From positions 248,001 through 312,000 of the forward strand of contig JAGVRJ010000003.1 of NCBI GenBank assembly GCA_019059635.1: DNA of 64,000 nucleotides, given 5' to 3'. Position 1 is the first letter of the stretch. Every line of letters begins with the position of its first letter. Of the stretch, positions 54,439 to 64,000 are shown piece after piece. The notes under the pieces were generated by a model, which was not told where the DNA came from, did not search any database, and worked only from the letters and a program-made list of their open reading frames with translations. The DNA comes from Proales similis (lineage: Eukaryota; Rotifera; Eurotatoria; Ploima; Proalidae). The position numbers and the translations under genes were made by a program.

Positions 54439-56530
54439 ATGTTGAGAGTAAGTAAATTGATTTGAACTTTGTTAGCAGCCAATTGACCGCTTCTTTTGCG
54501 ATTAGATTACTTTTACTTTGGCCATTTTGGCTCTGGCTTATGGTAAGCGATTCACAAATCAAGTCTGCCACTGCATATGATCACAATGAAACCTTATTTA
54601 AGCCACAAACTCAAACTTCAACAATGCCCAGACCCAGTTTGGTCAGCATTCGCGACGACTTCAGCTGCTCACCAACGCTGTTGGTGCTCGCATGCTTTCG
54701 GGACGTGACGGTAATTTCATTTAAATTGGTCTGGTTTGGCAGACAGCGGTGATCGAATTGTTGGGTCTAGGTCAAGTAGACGCCATGAGCCAGTTCGGCG
54801 GTCAGGCCACTCAGGAGGGCACCTTCCAGCCCTTCCGATCGGCTGAGAGCAACTTTGTACCCATTCCCCGAAGCTCGCCCTCGACCATGATGCGAAACAA
54901 CGGATTCACCAACAGCATGAGCGGCAACACTGGCTTCGTCAACCCGCAGATGAACGAGCGAAGCTTCACCAACCAGGGATTCGGAACCAACGAGGCATTC
55001 AACACCCAGGTTCCCACCACCAACAACAACAACAACTTGTTCACTCGATCAAGCCACACCAGTGACTTCATCAGCGTCCCGAACACTCAGAACATGATCC
55101 CAGTTGTTGAGGACACCACTGCCCAGATCATCACCACGACCACCACTCTGCCACCGTCGCTGGGCAGTCTTGGCCTCTCAGCCGAGCAGCTTCAGGCTAT
55201 GATCGCGCAGTTCCCTCAGTTGGCTGACATGATGCCCCAGCTCAAGCAGGTGACCACCACCCCTGTCCCGACTACCACCACCACCACGACGACCCAGGCG
55301 AGCTTTGTGCAAAAGCCCATGTTCGGACACATGCAGATGAACCAGCAGATGCCGCAGAACTTTATGCGCCAAGTTGAGATGACCGGCCAAACCGGCATGC
55401 ACGGACAGTTCAACCCCAGCGAGCTTCTTCAACAGCAGCAGTTGATGCAAGACCAAGAGATCCAGAAGCAGCAGCGACTTGAAGAGCAGCAGCGAAAAAC
55501 CGAGCAGCAGCAAGAGATGCTCAACCAGCAGTTCTTGAACCAGGCTCAGCTCAAGCAGCAGCAGATCAACCAGCAGCAGTTCGGCCAACAGCAGCAGCAG
55601 CAGCAGACCCAGTTCCCGTCTCAGTTCGCTCAGCAGGGTATGAACCAGTTCGGCCAGCAAGGCATGTCTCAGTTCGGCCAGCAGGCTATGAACCAGTTCG
55701 GTGAGCAGCCCATGACTCAGTTCATGCAGCAGACCACCACCCCTGTCCCGACCACCACTACCACCACCACAACCACCACCACCACGCCACGACCGTTCAC
55801 CAACACCCAGATGGGATTCGGCACCCAAATGAGCGGCCAGTTCGATAACCAGATGAACAATCAGTTCGGCAACCAGATGAACAACCAGTTCGGCAATCAG
55901 ATGAACAACCAGTTCGGCAACCAAATGGGTGGTCAGTTTATGCAGCAGGGAGTCGACTTCTGCCGAAACGCTCAGCCAGGCGATTTGATCGCTCACCCCA
56001 ACAACTTGCAGATGTTCATCATCTGCTACGGATTCGGCGAGTTCACCATCATGAGCTGCCCTGAGCACCTCTTGTACAACCCTCACTTGCAGCGATGCGA
56101 CACCGACATCTCAATGCCACCGGGCTGCTCGTCCAACCCGTGCTTGAACAACGGCAAGTGCATCGAGACCAACAGCTTTGAGTACTCGTGCGAGTGCCCG
56201 ACCGGCTTCGCTGGCGCCCGATGCGAGCGATTGGACGCGTGCGCCACCAACCCATGCGGCCGAAACGCCACCTGTGTGTCAATGGCCGCCGGTAGCCCGA
56301 TGAGCCACGTCTGCTTCTGCGAGGGAGGCCGCACTCTTGGCAGCTCGTGCATGGGCAACGGCAACATCGAGAGCAACCCTTGCATGGACCCAGAGGCCAA
56401 CTTGAGAATCTTCCCGTCGCAGCTCAACCGATCCATGTTCATCCACTGCGAGGGCCGACGACCGCACTTCAAGTTCTGCTTGCCGCCGCTCGTCTTCTCG
56501 CCCAAGTTCAACGCTTGCGACTGGAACTAA
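54439..56530 (+). CDS. Secreted chitin-binding/EGF protein 1 with Gln- and Thr-rich stalk
   Basis: Exons by phase are 54439-54447 (ATG TTG AGA only), 54506-54542 and 54771-56530. This gives the clean signal peptide MLRITFTLAILALAYG followed by QVDAMSQFGG. About 400 residues of low complexity follow: Asn/Phe-rich, two TTTPVPTTTTTTT blocks, poly-Gln and repeats of QFGNQMNN. Then comes a CBM14/peritrophin-like domain (DFCRNAQPGDLIAHPNNLQM...LQRCD), EGF 1 (CSSNPCLNNGKCIETNSF), EGF 2 (CATNPCGRNATC) and a second CBM14-like domain ending NACDWN. It is probably a cuticle or mucous matrix component that binds chitin. Codon use is strongly biased to C-ending codons, as in highly expressed genes. AATAAA-like signals lie near 56735. 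Confidence 0.85.
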
Positions 56531-57168
56531 ACTCTTTTAAATTTTATTCTTGCGTCTTGATCCATCCATTCGAATGGGCGCTTGCCTTATCATTTTAAAC
56601 AGCCAGTCATGGTGATTCTCAGTCACTGTGGCCATTATTTAAGAGAAATTTTTAGTTGTCTGTTATAGAGCTTGCTTGTCTTTGCCTTCTATTGTTTGTA
56701 TGTCGAAATGAAGCGCGAGGCGAGCAGCAATAATAATAAAATAGAAAACCCTCAGCTAAATGCGTTGGCGTCTTAATATCTCACTTTGTTGCGTCCTGTC
56801 AGTTTGCTTCACAATCGCTTGCCTCTTTTCGGCTTGATCTCACGCCTCTGCTGTGACTTGACAAATCGTCAGACTGTAATTGGCCAGAAGAGCCCGTTGC
56901 CGACAAATTCAAAGCCAAAGAGTTTCAAAGAGCGACTTTTCGTCGCCAAATAACTGGATTTAATTTTTAAAATTCTTTGATAAATAGAAGAGAATAAAAC
57001 CAGTGAGTGGAACAATAAATGCAGAGGAATGGGATTAAAGAAACAACATAGAAACGAGAGTAACAAGCTAACAGGTGAATTAATTGACTCGTATCAACAA
57101 GATTAAGCGGACCAGCAACATGTAGCGGGTCGCATTCAAGCTGACGGTGTGAGCATTCAAGTTGTTGT
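56531..57168. other. 3' flanks of converging chitin-binding genes
   Basis: Contains the 3' UTR and an AATAATAAAATA polyadenylation region near 56730 for the plus-strand gene, and AATAAA on the minus strand near 57016 region for the next gene. Nothing else seen. Confidence 0.45.
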
Positions 57169-58622
57169 TCAGGGCAGAACTCGACGGTGAGCAGCGCGAG
57201 TGCGTCGCTTGTGCATGTCGTGCCATTTGCAAGGACCGAACGGGTCGAGCGGATCGTCGCGGAAGCAGTACATGAGCTTGATCTGGTCCTCGTTGCAATG
57301 AACGTAGATGTTTTGTCCGATGTGGCTCGGGTAGTAGTTGAGCGGATTCTCTTCGGCGTAGATGCACGGATTGCGCTCGGCTTTCTCGGCGCAGTCGAGG
57401 CCGTAGGCACGGTTGTTGTGACACGTGCAGTAATAGGGCACCGGACTGTGATCGGGCATCGAATGGCAGTGGCCGTGGTCACCGCACGGATTCATGGCGC
57501 ATCGGTCGGGCGCTATCTCGCAGTGCTCTCCGAAATAGCCGGCCGGACACATGCACTGGTAGCTGCCGTCGCCTTTTTCCACACACTCGGCGCCGAACTT
57601 GCACGGCTGCGACTGGCAAGAAGAGCCGAGCGGCTCGCTCGTCTCGTCGCATCGTTCAAGATACTGGTTGAACATGTAGCCGTCCGGGCAGTTGTTGATC
57701 ATGTAGAGATCGTCGCCAAGACAAGCGATGAACTTGGCCGGCTCATACGGATGCGGGAAGCGATGGAATACCGACTTGCCCACGCAAATCTTGTCAAGTT
57801 CCTCTGCAATCGCGTCGTCGTTTTTATTAGCACCTCACTTTGACTTGGCCAGATTTTGAAACTCACCGATTGAGACGGGCATTTCTTCGCCGCTCTCCTC
57901 TTCATCTTCATAGACAGGCTCGGACTTAGGTTCAGGTGTCTCAGTTAGCTGCTCAGTGAGGACTTGACTGTTTTCTGTTCAATTCAAACAACAACAACAA
58001 CAACGTCAAATTGGCGACTGGCAAACGAAATGAAAGCATTCTACCAGATTCAGCTGGTCCGTCACGGTCGATGCAAATGTATCCGTCTTTCTCGTTCTCG
58101 TCTGGCATGCAGACAGCGCTCGACGGACACGGATTGTTCAGACAAGGGTTCGGCATTTTGGCTCTAAGCCGCACAATCTGATTGTCCGAGTCTTGAAGCA
58201 CAATTGGCCCCACACGGACTTGGGAGTGGTTGTTGGTCGTGATGGCGAATGGCATCTGTCCACGGAACTGGGCGTCAATCAGCCGATAGTGGCTTCGAGC
58301 GTTCGCGATTTGCGGCGAAAAGTCAACTTCTCGCGTGCAAATGAAGCTGTTTGTTTCAAATATGCTTCTGCAAATGGTTCCGAACGAGCACGGACTACTG
58401 AGACAAGGATCCATTATGATCTTGTCATTGTCGAGCGTGTCTTTTTGAGTAGAACGTTTAAGCAAAAACAAAGAAACCAGTTGGCGATTGTCGCTCGCTT
58501 ACCTTGGGCGTTGAGGAGAGACGCGAATAATAGAGCTGTTAGCAAAGTGGTCTGTTGGTTCAAAAGATGAAAGGATTAGAGGCCGAGGGGCGAGCAGGAC
58601 GCCGTTTACTTACTCGGATCAT
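57169..58622 (-). CDS. Secreted chitin-binding/EGF protein 2, multi-exon
   Basis: The start at 58622 gives a 9-nt coding exon (ATG ATC CGA) like gene 1. A signal-peptide exon follows (TTLLTALLFASLLNAQ) and then a phase-1 intron. The next exon carries EGF-like modules DPCLSSPCSFGTICRS and NPCLNNPCPSSAVCMPDENE. An acidic linker exon follows (LTETPEPKSEPVYEDEEESG). The last exon has CBM14 (CVGKSVFHRFPHPYEPAKF...LERCD), EGF (CQSQPCKFGAECVEKGDG), EGF (CAMNPCGDHGHC) and a second CBM14-like domain (NPCIYAEENPLNYYPSHIGQ). It ends RRVLP. It is the paralogue of genes 1 and 3, facing gene 1 tail to tail. Secreted matrix protein. Confidence 0.82.
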
Positions 58623-59171
58623 GTTCGACCGGTCTGGCGCTTATCAAGTTAGGCCTACGAGTTGAACGAATACGTATTTTATTTTGATTTTTTTGTTTGT
58701 CTACTTGAGCAAACGAGTGAATTTGTTCGCAGTTGAGCTAAAGATGATGAGCGCGCGCGATTATTCACTCTGGAACGAGCAGCGACCAGCGTAGAGCCGA
58801 TTGGCCGGGCACACGTGCACGCTTTAGCTTACATTCACTCCGTCAATCGTCAAATCAATCAATCAGTCGCACTCTGTTTCTAATTTTGCTTTTCTCCATC
58901 GCCATTTTCGCTCGCACATCCATTCTCGATCGTGTGGCTCTTAGAAATTTCGAATTTGCTTGCCTCTTGAACGGAATGAGCAGCCGCTGAGAACTGGCGA
59001 CTCTCGATCGAAAACATTTCTTTAGTCAAAACATTCGAGACTTGACCACTCAACAAAATAGTTTATTTCTGATCGTGTTGACTTTTTATTCAAACTAAAC
59101 GCTGACTAGGATTCAATCTGGAGCTAAAATGCTTTGCTATTTGAGAGAAAAAAAAACTTTGAAAAGGCGCT
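58623..59171. other. Intergenic, promoter of CBM14/EGF gene 2
   Basis: About 550 bp with no open frame of note. It holds the 5' flank of gene 2 and the 3' UTR of the repeat protein. Confidence 0.4.
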
Positions 59172-60692
59172 CTATTGCATGAGCTGTTGGAGTAGGCTTT
59201 CATAGATGTGAGCAAGATTTGGAGTGGGTGGCCTGGGCTTCTCTTGAGGCTTCGGAATAGGCCGCTGAGGTTGTGAATAGTCGTAAGGTGACGACGACGG
59301 CTCTTGTTCAGTTTGCGACAACGCGTCTTGTTCCCACCAGTCATAATAGTCGGAGTAGTCGCTCTCTGGCTCGGGCTGTGGCTCAACTGACGGTTTGTAG
59401 CTGTTGTATGGGCTTGGCTGCTCAGGCTCTCGATTCGGCTTTATTTGAGGCAAATAGTATGAATTGAGTTGAGGCTTGGGAGTTGCCTGCGGAAGAACTG
59501 GCTCTAATTGGGGCAAGATTTGGGACAGAGGCGAGTAGTAGGGGTTCTGAGGAGGTTTGGGCTTCGGCTCTTGTTCCAGTTGGGGTAGGATTTGAGAGAG
59601 TGGTGAGTAGTAGGGATGTTGGGGTTTCGGTTTAGGCAATGGCTGTGCATTTGGTTCTTGCTCCAATTGAGGCAGAATTTGAGACAGCGGCGAATAGTAC
59701 GGGCTTTGAGGCTTTGGCTTGGGCTCTTGTTCTAATTGAGGCAAGATTTGGGACAGTGGCGAGTAGTAAGGATTCTGAGGCTTGGGCTTGGGCAATGCCT
59801 GTGGCTGCGGTTCTTGTTCTATTTGCGGAAGAATTTGCGTGTTTGGTCTCCAGTTGAACGGGTTGAAGTCTGGTTTGGGCTCCGGCTTGCTCGGAGGCTT
59901 AGCCTGATAGTAGTACGACATGGGGGGCTTTTGAGTTGTTGTTGGCACTTGCGGCCAGTAATAGTCATAGTCCTGCTCTGACTCTATTTGAGGAAGAACC
60001 TGTGGCTTGGCCGGTGGCTTTGGAAGAGAATAGCTCGGCTGATTGTAATATTGCTGACTGGCAGCGTTTGATCGGGCCTGGGCTCCACGCCACGAAGGCT
60101 CTTGCTGCTTCTGAGTTCGTCTGGCTCCCATCCTGAAAAACGATGGCCGGTTACGATCGGCCCGACCTCCGGTCATTCTGAACGACTGAGGCCTCTGGGT
60201 GGTGGTCTCCTGCACTTTGGGCATGAAGAAGCGACGTTGATTGGCCTGCGGTTGCGGTTCGGCTCTAAGAAACGGCTGGATCTGTGGTCTTGGTTTCATG
60301 AGGTGTTGACCCATTTGTCTCATCATCGACTCAGGCGCAAGTCGCTCGGGCTTGGGCTCCGGCCTAGCCGAGTAATACGGTTTCTGATCGGCTTGCGGCG
60401 ATGGCTCTATTTGCGGCAGTGCCTGTGGCCTTGGACGCGCCATGCCATAGCTGTTCTGTGACTGGTAGCTGGGCTCGGGCTGAACTTGCGGTTTAACTTG
60501 CTGCTCTGGCTCATATGGATACTTTTGAGTGCTAAGCTCCGGCTCAACGTTCGGCTTCACTTCGGCCTCCGGCTTCGACTGATAGGAGTTTACCTCTTTG
60601 CCGACGTCTTGTTTGGATTTGTCCAGCTCTGATTTGGCTTGAGCCAGTGCGAGTAAGCACAATAAAAACGAAAGTTTCTTAAAATTTAACAT
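59172..60692 (-). CDS. Secreted Pro/Gln/Tyr-rich tandem-repeat protein
   Basis: Intronless, 506 residues from the ATG at 60692, which gives the signal peptide MLNFKKLSFLLCLLALAQA; an in-frame ATG further up lacks a leader. The mature protein has extreme composition (Pro, Gln, Glu, Lys, Tyr, Ser), no cysteine-rich domain and tandem copies of a unit around PYYSPLSQILPQLEQEPKPK. There are about five copies between roughly 59500 and 59830, plus looser copies such as QVLPQIESEQDYDYYWPQVP. Arg/Asn/Gln-rich segments lie upstream and acidic Tyr-rich (DYSDYYDWWEQD) downstream. Such proteins are usually extracellular structural or adhesive material. It sits between two chitin-binding genes, which supports a matrix role. 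No homologue recognised. Confidence 0.75.
   Translation of the reverse strand: MLNFKKLSFLLCLLALAQAKSELDKSKQDVGKEVNSYQSKPEAEVKPNVEPELSTQKYPYEPEQQVKPQVQPEPSYQSQNSYGMARPRPQALPQIEPSPQADQKPYYSARPEPKPERLAPESMMRQMGQHLMKPRPQIQPFLRAEPQPQANQRRFFMPKVQETTTQRPQSFRMTGGRADRNRPSFFRMGARRTQKQQEPSWRGAQARSNAASQQYYNQPSYSLPKPPAKPQVLPQIESEQDYDYYWPQVPTTTQKPPMSYYYQAKPPSKPEPKPDFNPFNWRPNTQILPQIEQEPQPQALPKPKPQNPYYSPLSQILPQLEQEPKPKPQSPYYSPLSQILPQLEQEPNAQPLPKPKPQHPYYSPLSQILPQLEQEPKPKPPQNPYYSPLSQILPQLEPVLPQATPKPQLNSYYLPQIKPNREPEQPSPYNSYKPSVEPQPEPESDYSDYYDWWEQDALSQTEQEPSSSPYDYSQPQRPIPKPQEKPRPPTPNLAHIYESLLQQLMQ
59490..59850 (-). repeat. Coding tandem repeat (about 60-90 bp units)
   Basis: Imperfect repeats encoding YYSPLSQILPQLEQEPKPK-type units. 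Unit length varies because the linker (KPKPQNP, PNAQPLPKPKPQHP, PKPKPPQNP) differs. Typical of slippage or unequal exchange within a structural protein gene. Confidence 0.75.
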
Positions 60693-60796
60693 TAAATGAA
60701 GTTGCGAAATGTTTATCAAATGAAGCTCACCATTTCCAATGTCCAAGCTGATCTGCAACCAAAATCTGAATTGGACTCGGGCAGTATGAAGCTTCG

Positions 60797-60803
60797 TTTT
60801 ATA
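60797..60803 (-). promoter_or_regulatory. TATA box of Pro/Gln repeat protein gene
   Basis: TATAAAA on the minus strand, about 105 bp before the ATG at 60692 and well placed for a TATA-driven start. Confidence 0.5.
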
Positions 60804-61281
60804 CTCGTCAGTGAGATAAATTCAAACAGCCAGTCCCAAACTTTTCTACCAAATCTATTCAATTTCACTCACAATCGCATTGACCTATCCCTTCGAATGG
60901 TTTTAGACCGTTCATCAAAGTTCATGCAAAGTCAAATTCAATTCTAAGCTTTGAGCTTCTATTTTTCGCATTGCTCATCACCACCACCAGCACCACCATT
61001 TTCAAGGCCTAGATGTCTGGATTGTCATTTCAATTTTTGGCTTAGTTCAAATTTCAAGGTCAACATGTTCCTCGAACTCCTCGACTCCCAGTTTCGTCTT
61101 TTTTTGTCCAATTTGCATCCAAATTAACACACACGCCACAATCCCTTTCCTGTTCGTCTTTCCGCTCCTCTTTGCTTCTATTTGCCCCAAGATAGCAGCA
61201 AGAATTGAGATAAAATGCTGGAATAACTAGTGATTTATTGGAGCGAGATAACCGCAGATAAATAAAAATCAAAGCTAAAGG
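60804..61281. other. Intergenic
   Basis: About 480 bp with a CACCACCACCAGCACCACC run near 60980. Contains the 3' UTR of CBM14/EGF gene 3, with AATAAA on the reverse strand. No gene. Confidence 0.4.
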
Positions 61282-62244
61282 CTAATAGTAAAAGTTGAAG
61301 GCAAACGGCAGATTGAGAGGCGGCCTAGCTGCTGATGGCGACGGCAGACTGCTTGTGCTGTTGCTTGGCCAAATGCATCGATTTAAATAGGCAGAGAACA
61401 TAAGAGGCGCGACGCATGCTTTAACGTGAAAGCGTTCGCCATCGCAGTGAACAAACAACGAAGGATGTATGGAGGTTGGATGGAACTCGAGCGAGCCTTT
61501 GGTACACGGATTGGCCTCGGCCAAGTGATTACAGCTCAGACCCAAGGCCTGATTATTAAAACAGGAACAGTAGAACGGCACAGGGCTCGCAAGAGGCAAT
61601 GGGCGGCATTCGGCGCCTGAACCGCACTGGTTTATTCGACACGGATTCGGTGACATTTCACAGTTGCGACCGTAGAAGTTGGCTGCACATTTGCATTCAT
61701 ACTCGCCCATAGTGGCACCTTGAATGCATTGGCCGCCGTTGAGACAAGGCCCGTTCTCGCAGACCGATCGAATTGGATCCGCATGATAGTCGCATCTGTC
61801 AAGGTACTTGTTAAACACCAGACCCTTGGGACAGCTCATGATGCTGTAGTCGCCCTCAGGCAGGCAGCTAAGGAACTTGCCGCTGTTCGTAGGATGAGGC
61901 ACCCGCTGGCGGCATTCGGCACCTTGAGCTCGCTCGTTTAATCCCAATTAGCGGCCATTCGAGCAGAAAGTCAACTCTCACCTCCAAGCATGTTCTTCAG
62001 AATCATGATTCGCAGTTGCTTTTCCAATTTCTGCTGAGCCTGGTCGACCGGCTGGCCGCTTGACCAGCTATCTGGCTCGTTCGGGCTTTTGATTCCAACG
62101 TCGGACGCCAGATCTGTTTATGAAAATGCTCAAATCGACTAGCAGAGAGAGAGAGAGCGAAGGATGCGAGTGTCTACCGCCGGGGGCGATGGCCAGGGCG
62201 ATGCTGATGAGCGCGACGAGCATTTGATCGGCTTTGAAAATCAT
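61282..62244 (-). CDS. Secreted chitin-binding/EGF protein 3, three coding exons
   Basis: The start at 62244 encodes MIFKADQMLVALISIALAIA (signal peptide). A phase-1 intron follows, then an exon for a polar segment with DSWSSGQPVDQAQQKLEKQL, a second phase-1 intron, and a last exon starting GAECRQRVPHPTNSGKFLSC. Domains in the last exon: CBM14 (to LDRCD), EGF (CENGPCLNGGQCIQGATMGE), EGF (CRINQCGSGAEC) and a second CBM14-like domain (NPCTKGSLEFHPTSIHPSLF...NRCIW). A short Ser/Pro tail follows, ending FNFYY. The architecture equals the C-terminal halves of genes 1 and 2. It probably binds chitin in a cuticle or similar matrix. Unlike genes 1 and 2 it lacks the three-codon first exon. Confidence 0.82.
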
Positions 62245-62492
62245 GTTCGATGTTTTAGTTCTTAAAAACTTGTTTGCTCGATCAGAACGATTAGAGCAGC
62301 TTTAATTGACAAGCAGTGCGTCTCATCATTCCCATTTGTTGTGGTGCGCTCCTCGTTCGAGCTCTTCAATCGACTTGACTTGGCTCAGCTTATTAGCTTG
62401 GGAGTGTGTGTGTTGATCGTTTGGTTTTGCGTTTTATTTCACAAAATACGAACGTTTGAGACGAACAAACTGGGAAAAGGGATTGTTTAAGC

Positions 62493-64000
62493 TTAGAAGA
62501 GAGACAAAGTGAATAGGAAAACGGAGAAAAGAGAAGAAGAGACTAAAAGCGTCGAATGGTTGAGTGGTGAGTGAGAATTACGACTTGTGACCATGTCGAA
62601 CTGTTTTTTGTGATACGAGCTGGTGGTCCAAGCCGAATACCAGCCAGCAGTTGGAGTAGCAGGCTGTCGCGAAGGCCAAGTGGCCACCGACTGAGCTGTT
62701 GGCATCGTTTGAGTTGTCCTCGAAGAGATCGGAGGTTTGGTGGCGCGACTTGAGCTCGGCCTTTCTGTTGCAATAATGGTCTGAGGAGACGGGCTCAAGG
62801 GTGACGTATAGTTGGCGACAGTTTGATCGGCTTTTTCGTCCACTGTGCTGGTGCTAAATGGCGCCTCTTTCATTTCAATTGTGTCCGGCTCACTGCTCGG
62901 TCCAATTTGCAGCGCATTGGTGGGATCAGAGCTCCATTCAAGCCAGCCGCCGTCGTACATCGATATCTTGTACAAGCCCATTAGCTCGGCGTAGAACAGA
63001 ACCTCGGAGGCGCGCCAGCCATCGCTCGAGTAAAATATGAGATGCTTGAACTTGTAGTCAATGCCGAGCTCGTCCCACATTTTCAATATCTCGACGCCAG
63101 AGCGCATGGTCAGATCTGGATTGCGGTAATACTCGAGATTGCGCGCACTCGAGCCGGCCTTGCCCCAAAGGCTGGTCGGAATTTTGCCCTTTGTCTGAAT
63201 GCCGTCTTTGCCGCTGCTCTCGCCGACGTGCTCTTCGTATGTTCGAATGTCGACCAGGACGTAATGCTCGGAGAAGAGCTCGTAGTTTTTTATGATGTCG
63301 GCCACGTAGTCGCGGCTCACAATGTAATTGATTGGCGAACGGGCGTTCAGGGACTGCTGCTCGAGTTGGATCACTTTGCTGGGCACGTCATGGGTGATGG
63401 CCACAGTTCGACTTGTGTACTGCTCAATCGGATAGTTGTTGAGGAGCCACGAGCGAAAGCCGCCATTCAGAACATGAACACTACGAACGCCCATCCATTT
63501 CATGACCACGGCTGCCCTGAACGAGGCCATCGGATCGGGGTTGCCATACAGAATTACCATCTTGGTATTGTTGGCTTGAATGCCGTAGCTGAGCAAGAGC
63601 TCGGCAATCTCGCGTCTGCTCTTTACTTGACCGTTCTCAGTCTCGAGCTCGTCTGTGTTGAGATGAACCGCGCTCGGAATGTGCGAGTGGTCGTAGTAGC
63701 GATCGGGCTCACCTTGGCTAACGTCAATAACCACGCACTCGGCTATTGGACGAGTATTGATCACATACGTGTCGTTGAACGGATGCAGAATGGCGTAGAG
63801 CGCATCGGCCGATATGAGCATGTCGTAGAACGGCTCTTGAAAAAAGAGCGGATCGGCCATGTCTTGGCGTCGTTGCTGCTCGTTCAGCTTGACGCCAATC
63901 TCCTCCTCTTCTATCTGGCACAAGTACAGCGAGCTCAGAGTGAAATGCTGCATCAGATAATTCTTCGCCTTCTCCACCCGGCTCTTCTGAGTGTCGTAGA
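62493..64000 (-). CDS. Two-domain rhodanese-like protein without catalytic cysteines, 5' end outside window
   Basis: The 3' part of a sulfurtransferase-like gene; the frame runs off the window end (YDTQKSRVEKAKN). Domain 1 has VVIDVSQGEPDRYYDHSHIP and the loop LYGNPDPMASFRAAVVMKWM. Domain 2 has YVLVDIRTYEEH, GKIPTSLWGK and the loop YSSDGWRASEVLFYAEL. In active rhodaneses these loops begin with a catalytic Cys; here the positions are occupied by Tyr/Gly and Ser, so sulfur transfer is unlikely. A Ser/Thr/Pro-rich linker of about 90 residues and a hydrophobic C-terminus (LLVSSSLFSVFLFTLSLF) suggest a GPI-anchored surface protein, an odd place for a rhodanese. Not interrupted by introns here. Confidence 0.75.
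   Translation of the reverse strand, partial: YDTQKSRVEKAKNYLMQHFTLSSLYLCQIEEEEIGVKLNEQQRRQDMADPLFFQEPFYDMLISADALYAILHPFNDTYVINTRPIAECVVIDVSQGEPDRYYDHSHIPSAVHLNTDELETENGQVKSRREIAELLLSYGIQANNTKMVILYGNPDPMASFRAAVVMKWMGVRSVHVLNGGFRSWLLNNYPIEQYTSRTVAITHDVPSKVIQLEQQSLNARSPINYIVSRDYVADIIKNYELFSEHYVLVDIRTYEEHVGESSGKDGIQTKGKIPTSLWGKAGSSARNLEYYRNPDLTMRSGVEILKMWDELGIDYKFKHLIFYSSDGWRASEVLFYAELMGLYKISMYDGGWLEWSSDPTNALQIGPSSEPDTIEMKEAPFSTSTVDEKADQTVANYTSPLSPSPQTIIATERPSSSRATKPPISSRTTQTMPTAQSVATWPSRQPATPTAGWYSAWTTSSYHKKQFDMVTSRNSHSPLNHSTLLVSSSLFSVFLFTLSLF

Noticed and set aside
54462-54752. Plus-strand frame with a hydrophobic start upstream of CBM14/EGF gene 1
   Set aside because: It lacks an ATG; the phase-consistent splice model (54439-54447, 54506-54542, 54771-) gives a proper signal peptide and treats most of this as intron.
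55178-56086. Minus-strand open frame of 302 codons opposite the CBM14/EGF gene 1
   Set aside because: Leu/Val/His/Gly-rich antisense shadow of the Gln-rich repeats.

Overview
This window is nuclear DNA from a bilaterian animal with a compact genome. The evidence is GT-AG introns mostly of about 40-70 bp, intergenic gaps often under 500 bp, AATAAA signals close to stop codons, and animal-only families: laminin beta, an SLC6 transporter, a rhodopsin-family receptor, chitin-binding/EGF proteins, CFAP65, an ataxin-7 homologue and a NOL4-like protein. Chitin-binding (CBM14) proteins and the compact layout suggest a small protostome, but I cannot name the taxon. Many genes are multi-exon, so I joined exons by hand at splice sites and reading phase where I could.

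Layout. 1-3.1 kb: 3' part of a laminin beta gene (+). 3.5-4.0 kb: two identical tRNA-Glu(UUC) genes (-). 4.2-10.7 kb: CFAP65, an axonemal protein (-). 11.0 and 22.3 kb: two related, undescribed-looking non-coding RNA loci with an octamer plus TATA promoter and a conserved kink-turn-like core. Between them (11.4-22.0 kb) lies a block of seven intronless genes for secreted or membrane proteins: an LRR protein, three paralogues of an unrecognised cysteine-repeat family, a vWA protein, a small type I membrane protein, and a striking fusion of an LRR-type ectodomain, a transmembrane helix and a cytoplasmic Ty3/gypsy-type reverse transcriptase/RNase H module whose catalytic acidic residues are gone.

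23-30.5 kb: a proline-rich articulin-like protein (+), an SLC6 transporter (-) and a NOL4-like gene (-). 30.5-36.8 kb: a gene-poor stretch rich in GA/CT microsatellites. 36.8-50.8 kb: a peptide-type GPCR (+), a large disordered protein (-), a tandem pair of multi-pass membrane proteins joined by a 260-bp block of perfect identity (gene conversion), an ankyrin-repeat protein (+), and the ataxin-7 homologue (-). 52-53.8 kb: mitochondrial ribosomal protein S18C (+) facing a glycosyltransferase-like gene (-).

54.4-62.2 kb: an extracellular matrix or cuticle cluster. It has three CBM14-EGF-EGF-CBM14 type secreted proteins that share their 5' exon structure, plus a secreted Pro/Gln repeat protein. 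62.5-64 kb: the 3' part of a two-domain rhodanese-like protein lacking both catalytic cysteines and probably GPI-anchored.

The most notable items are the receptor-reverse transcriptase fusion, the cysteine-repeat family, the paired non-coding RNA loci that bracket the intronless block, and the gene-converted membrane-protein pair.
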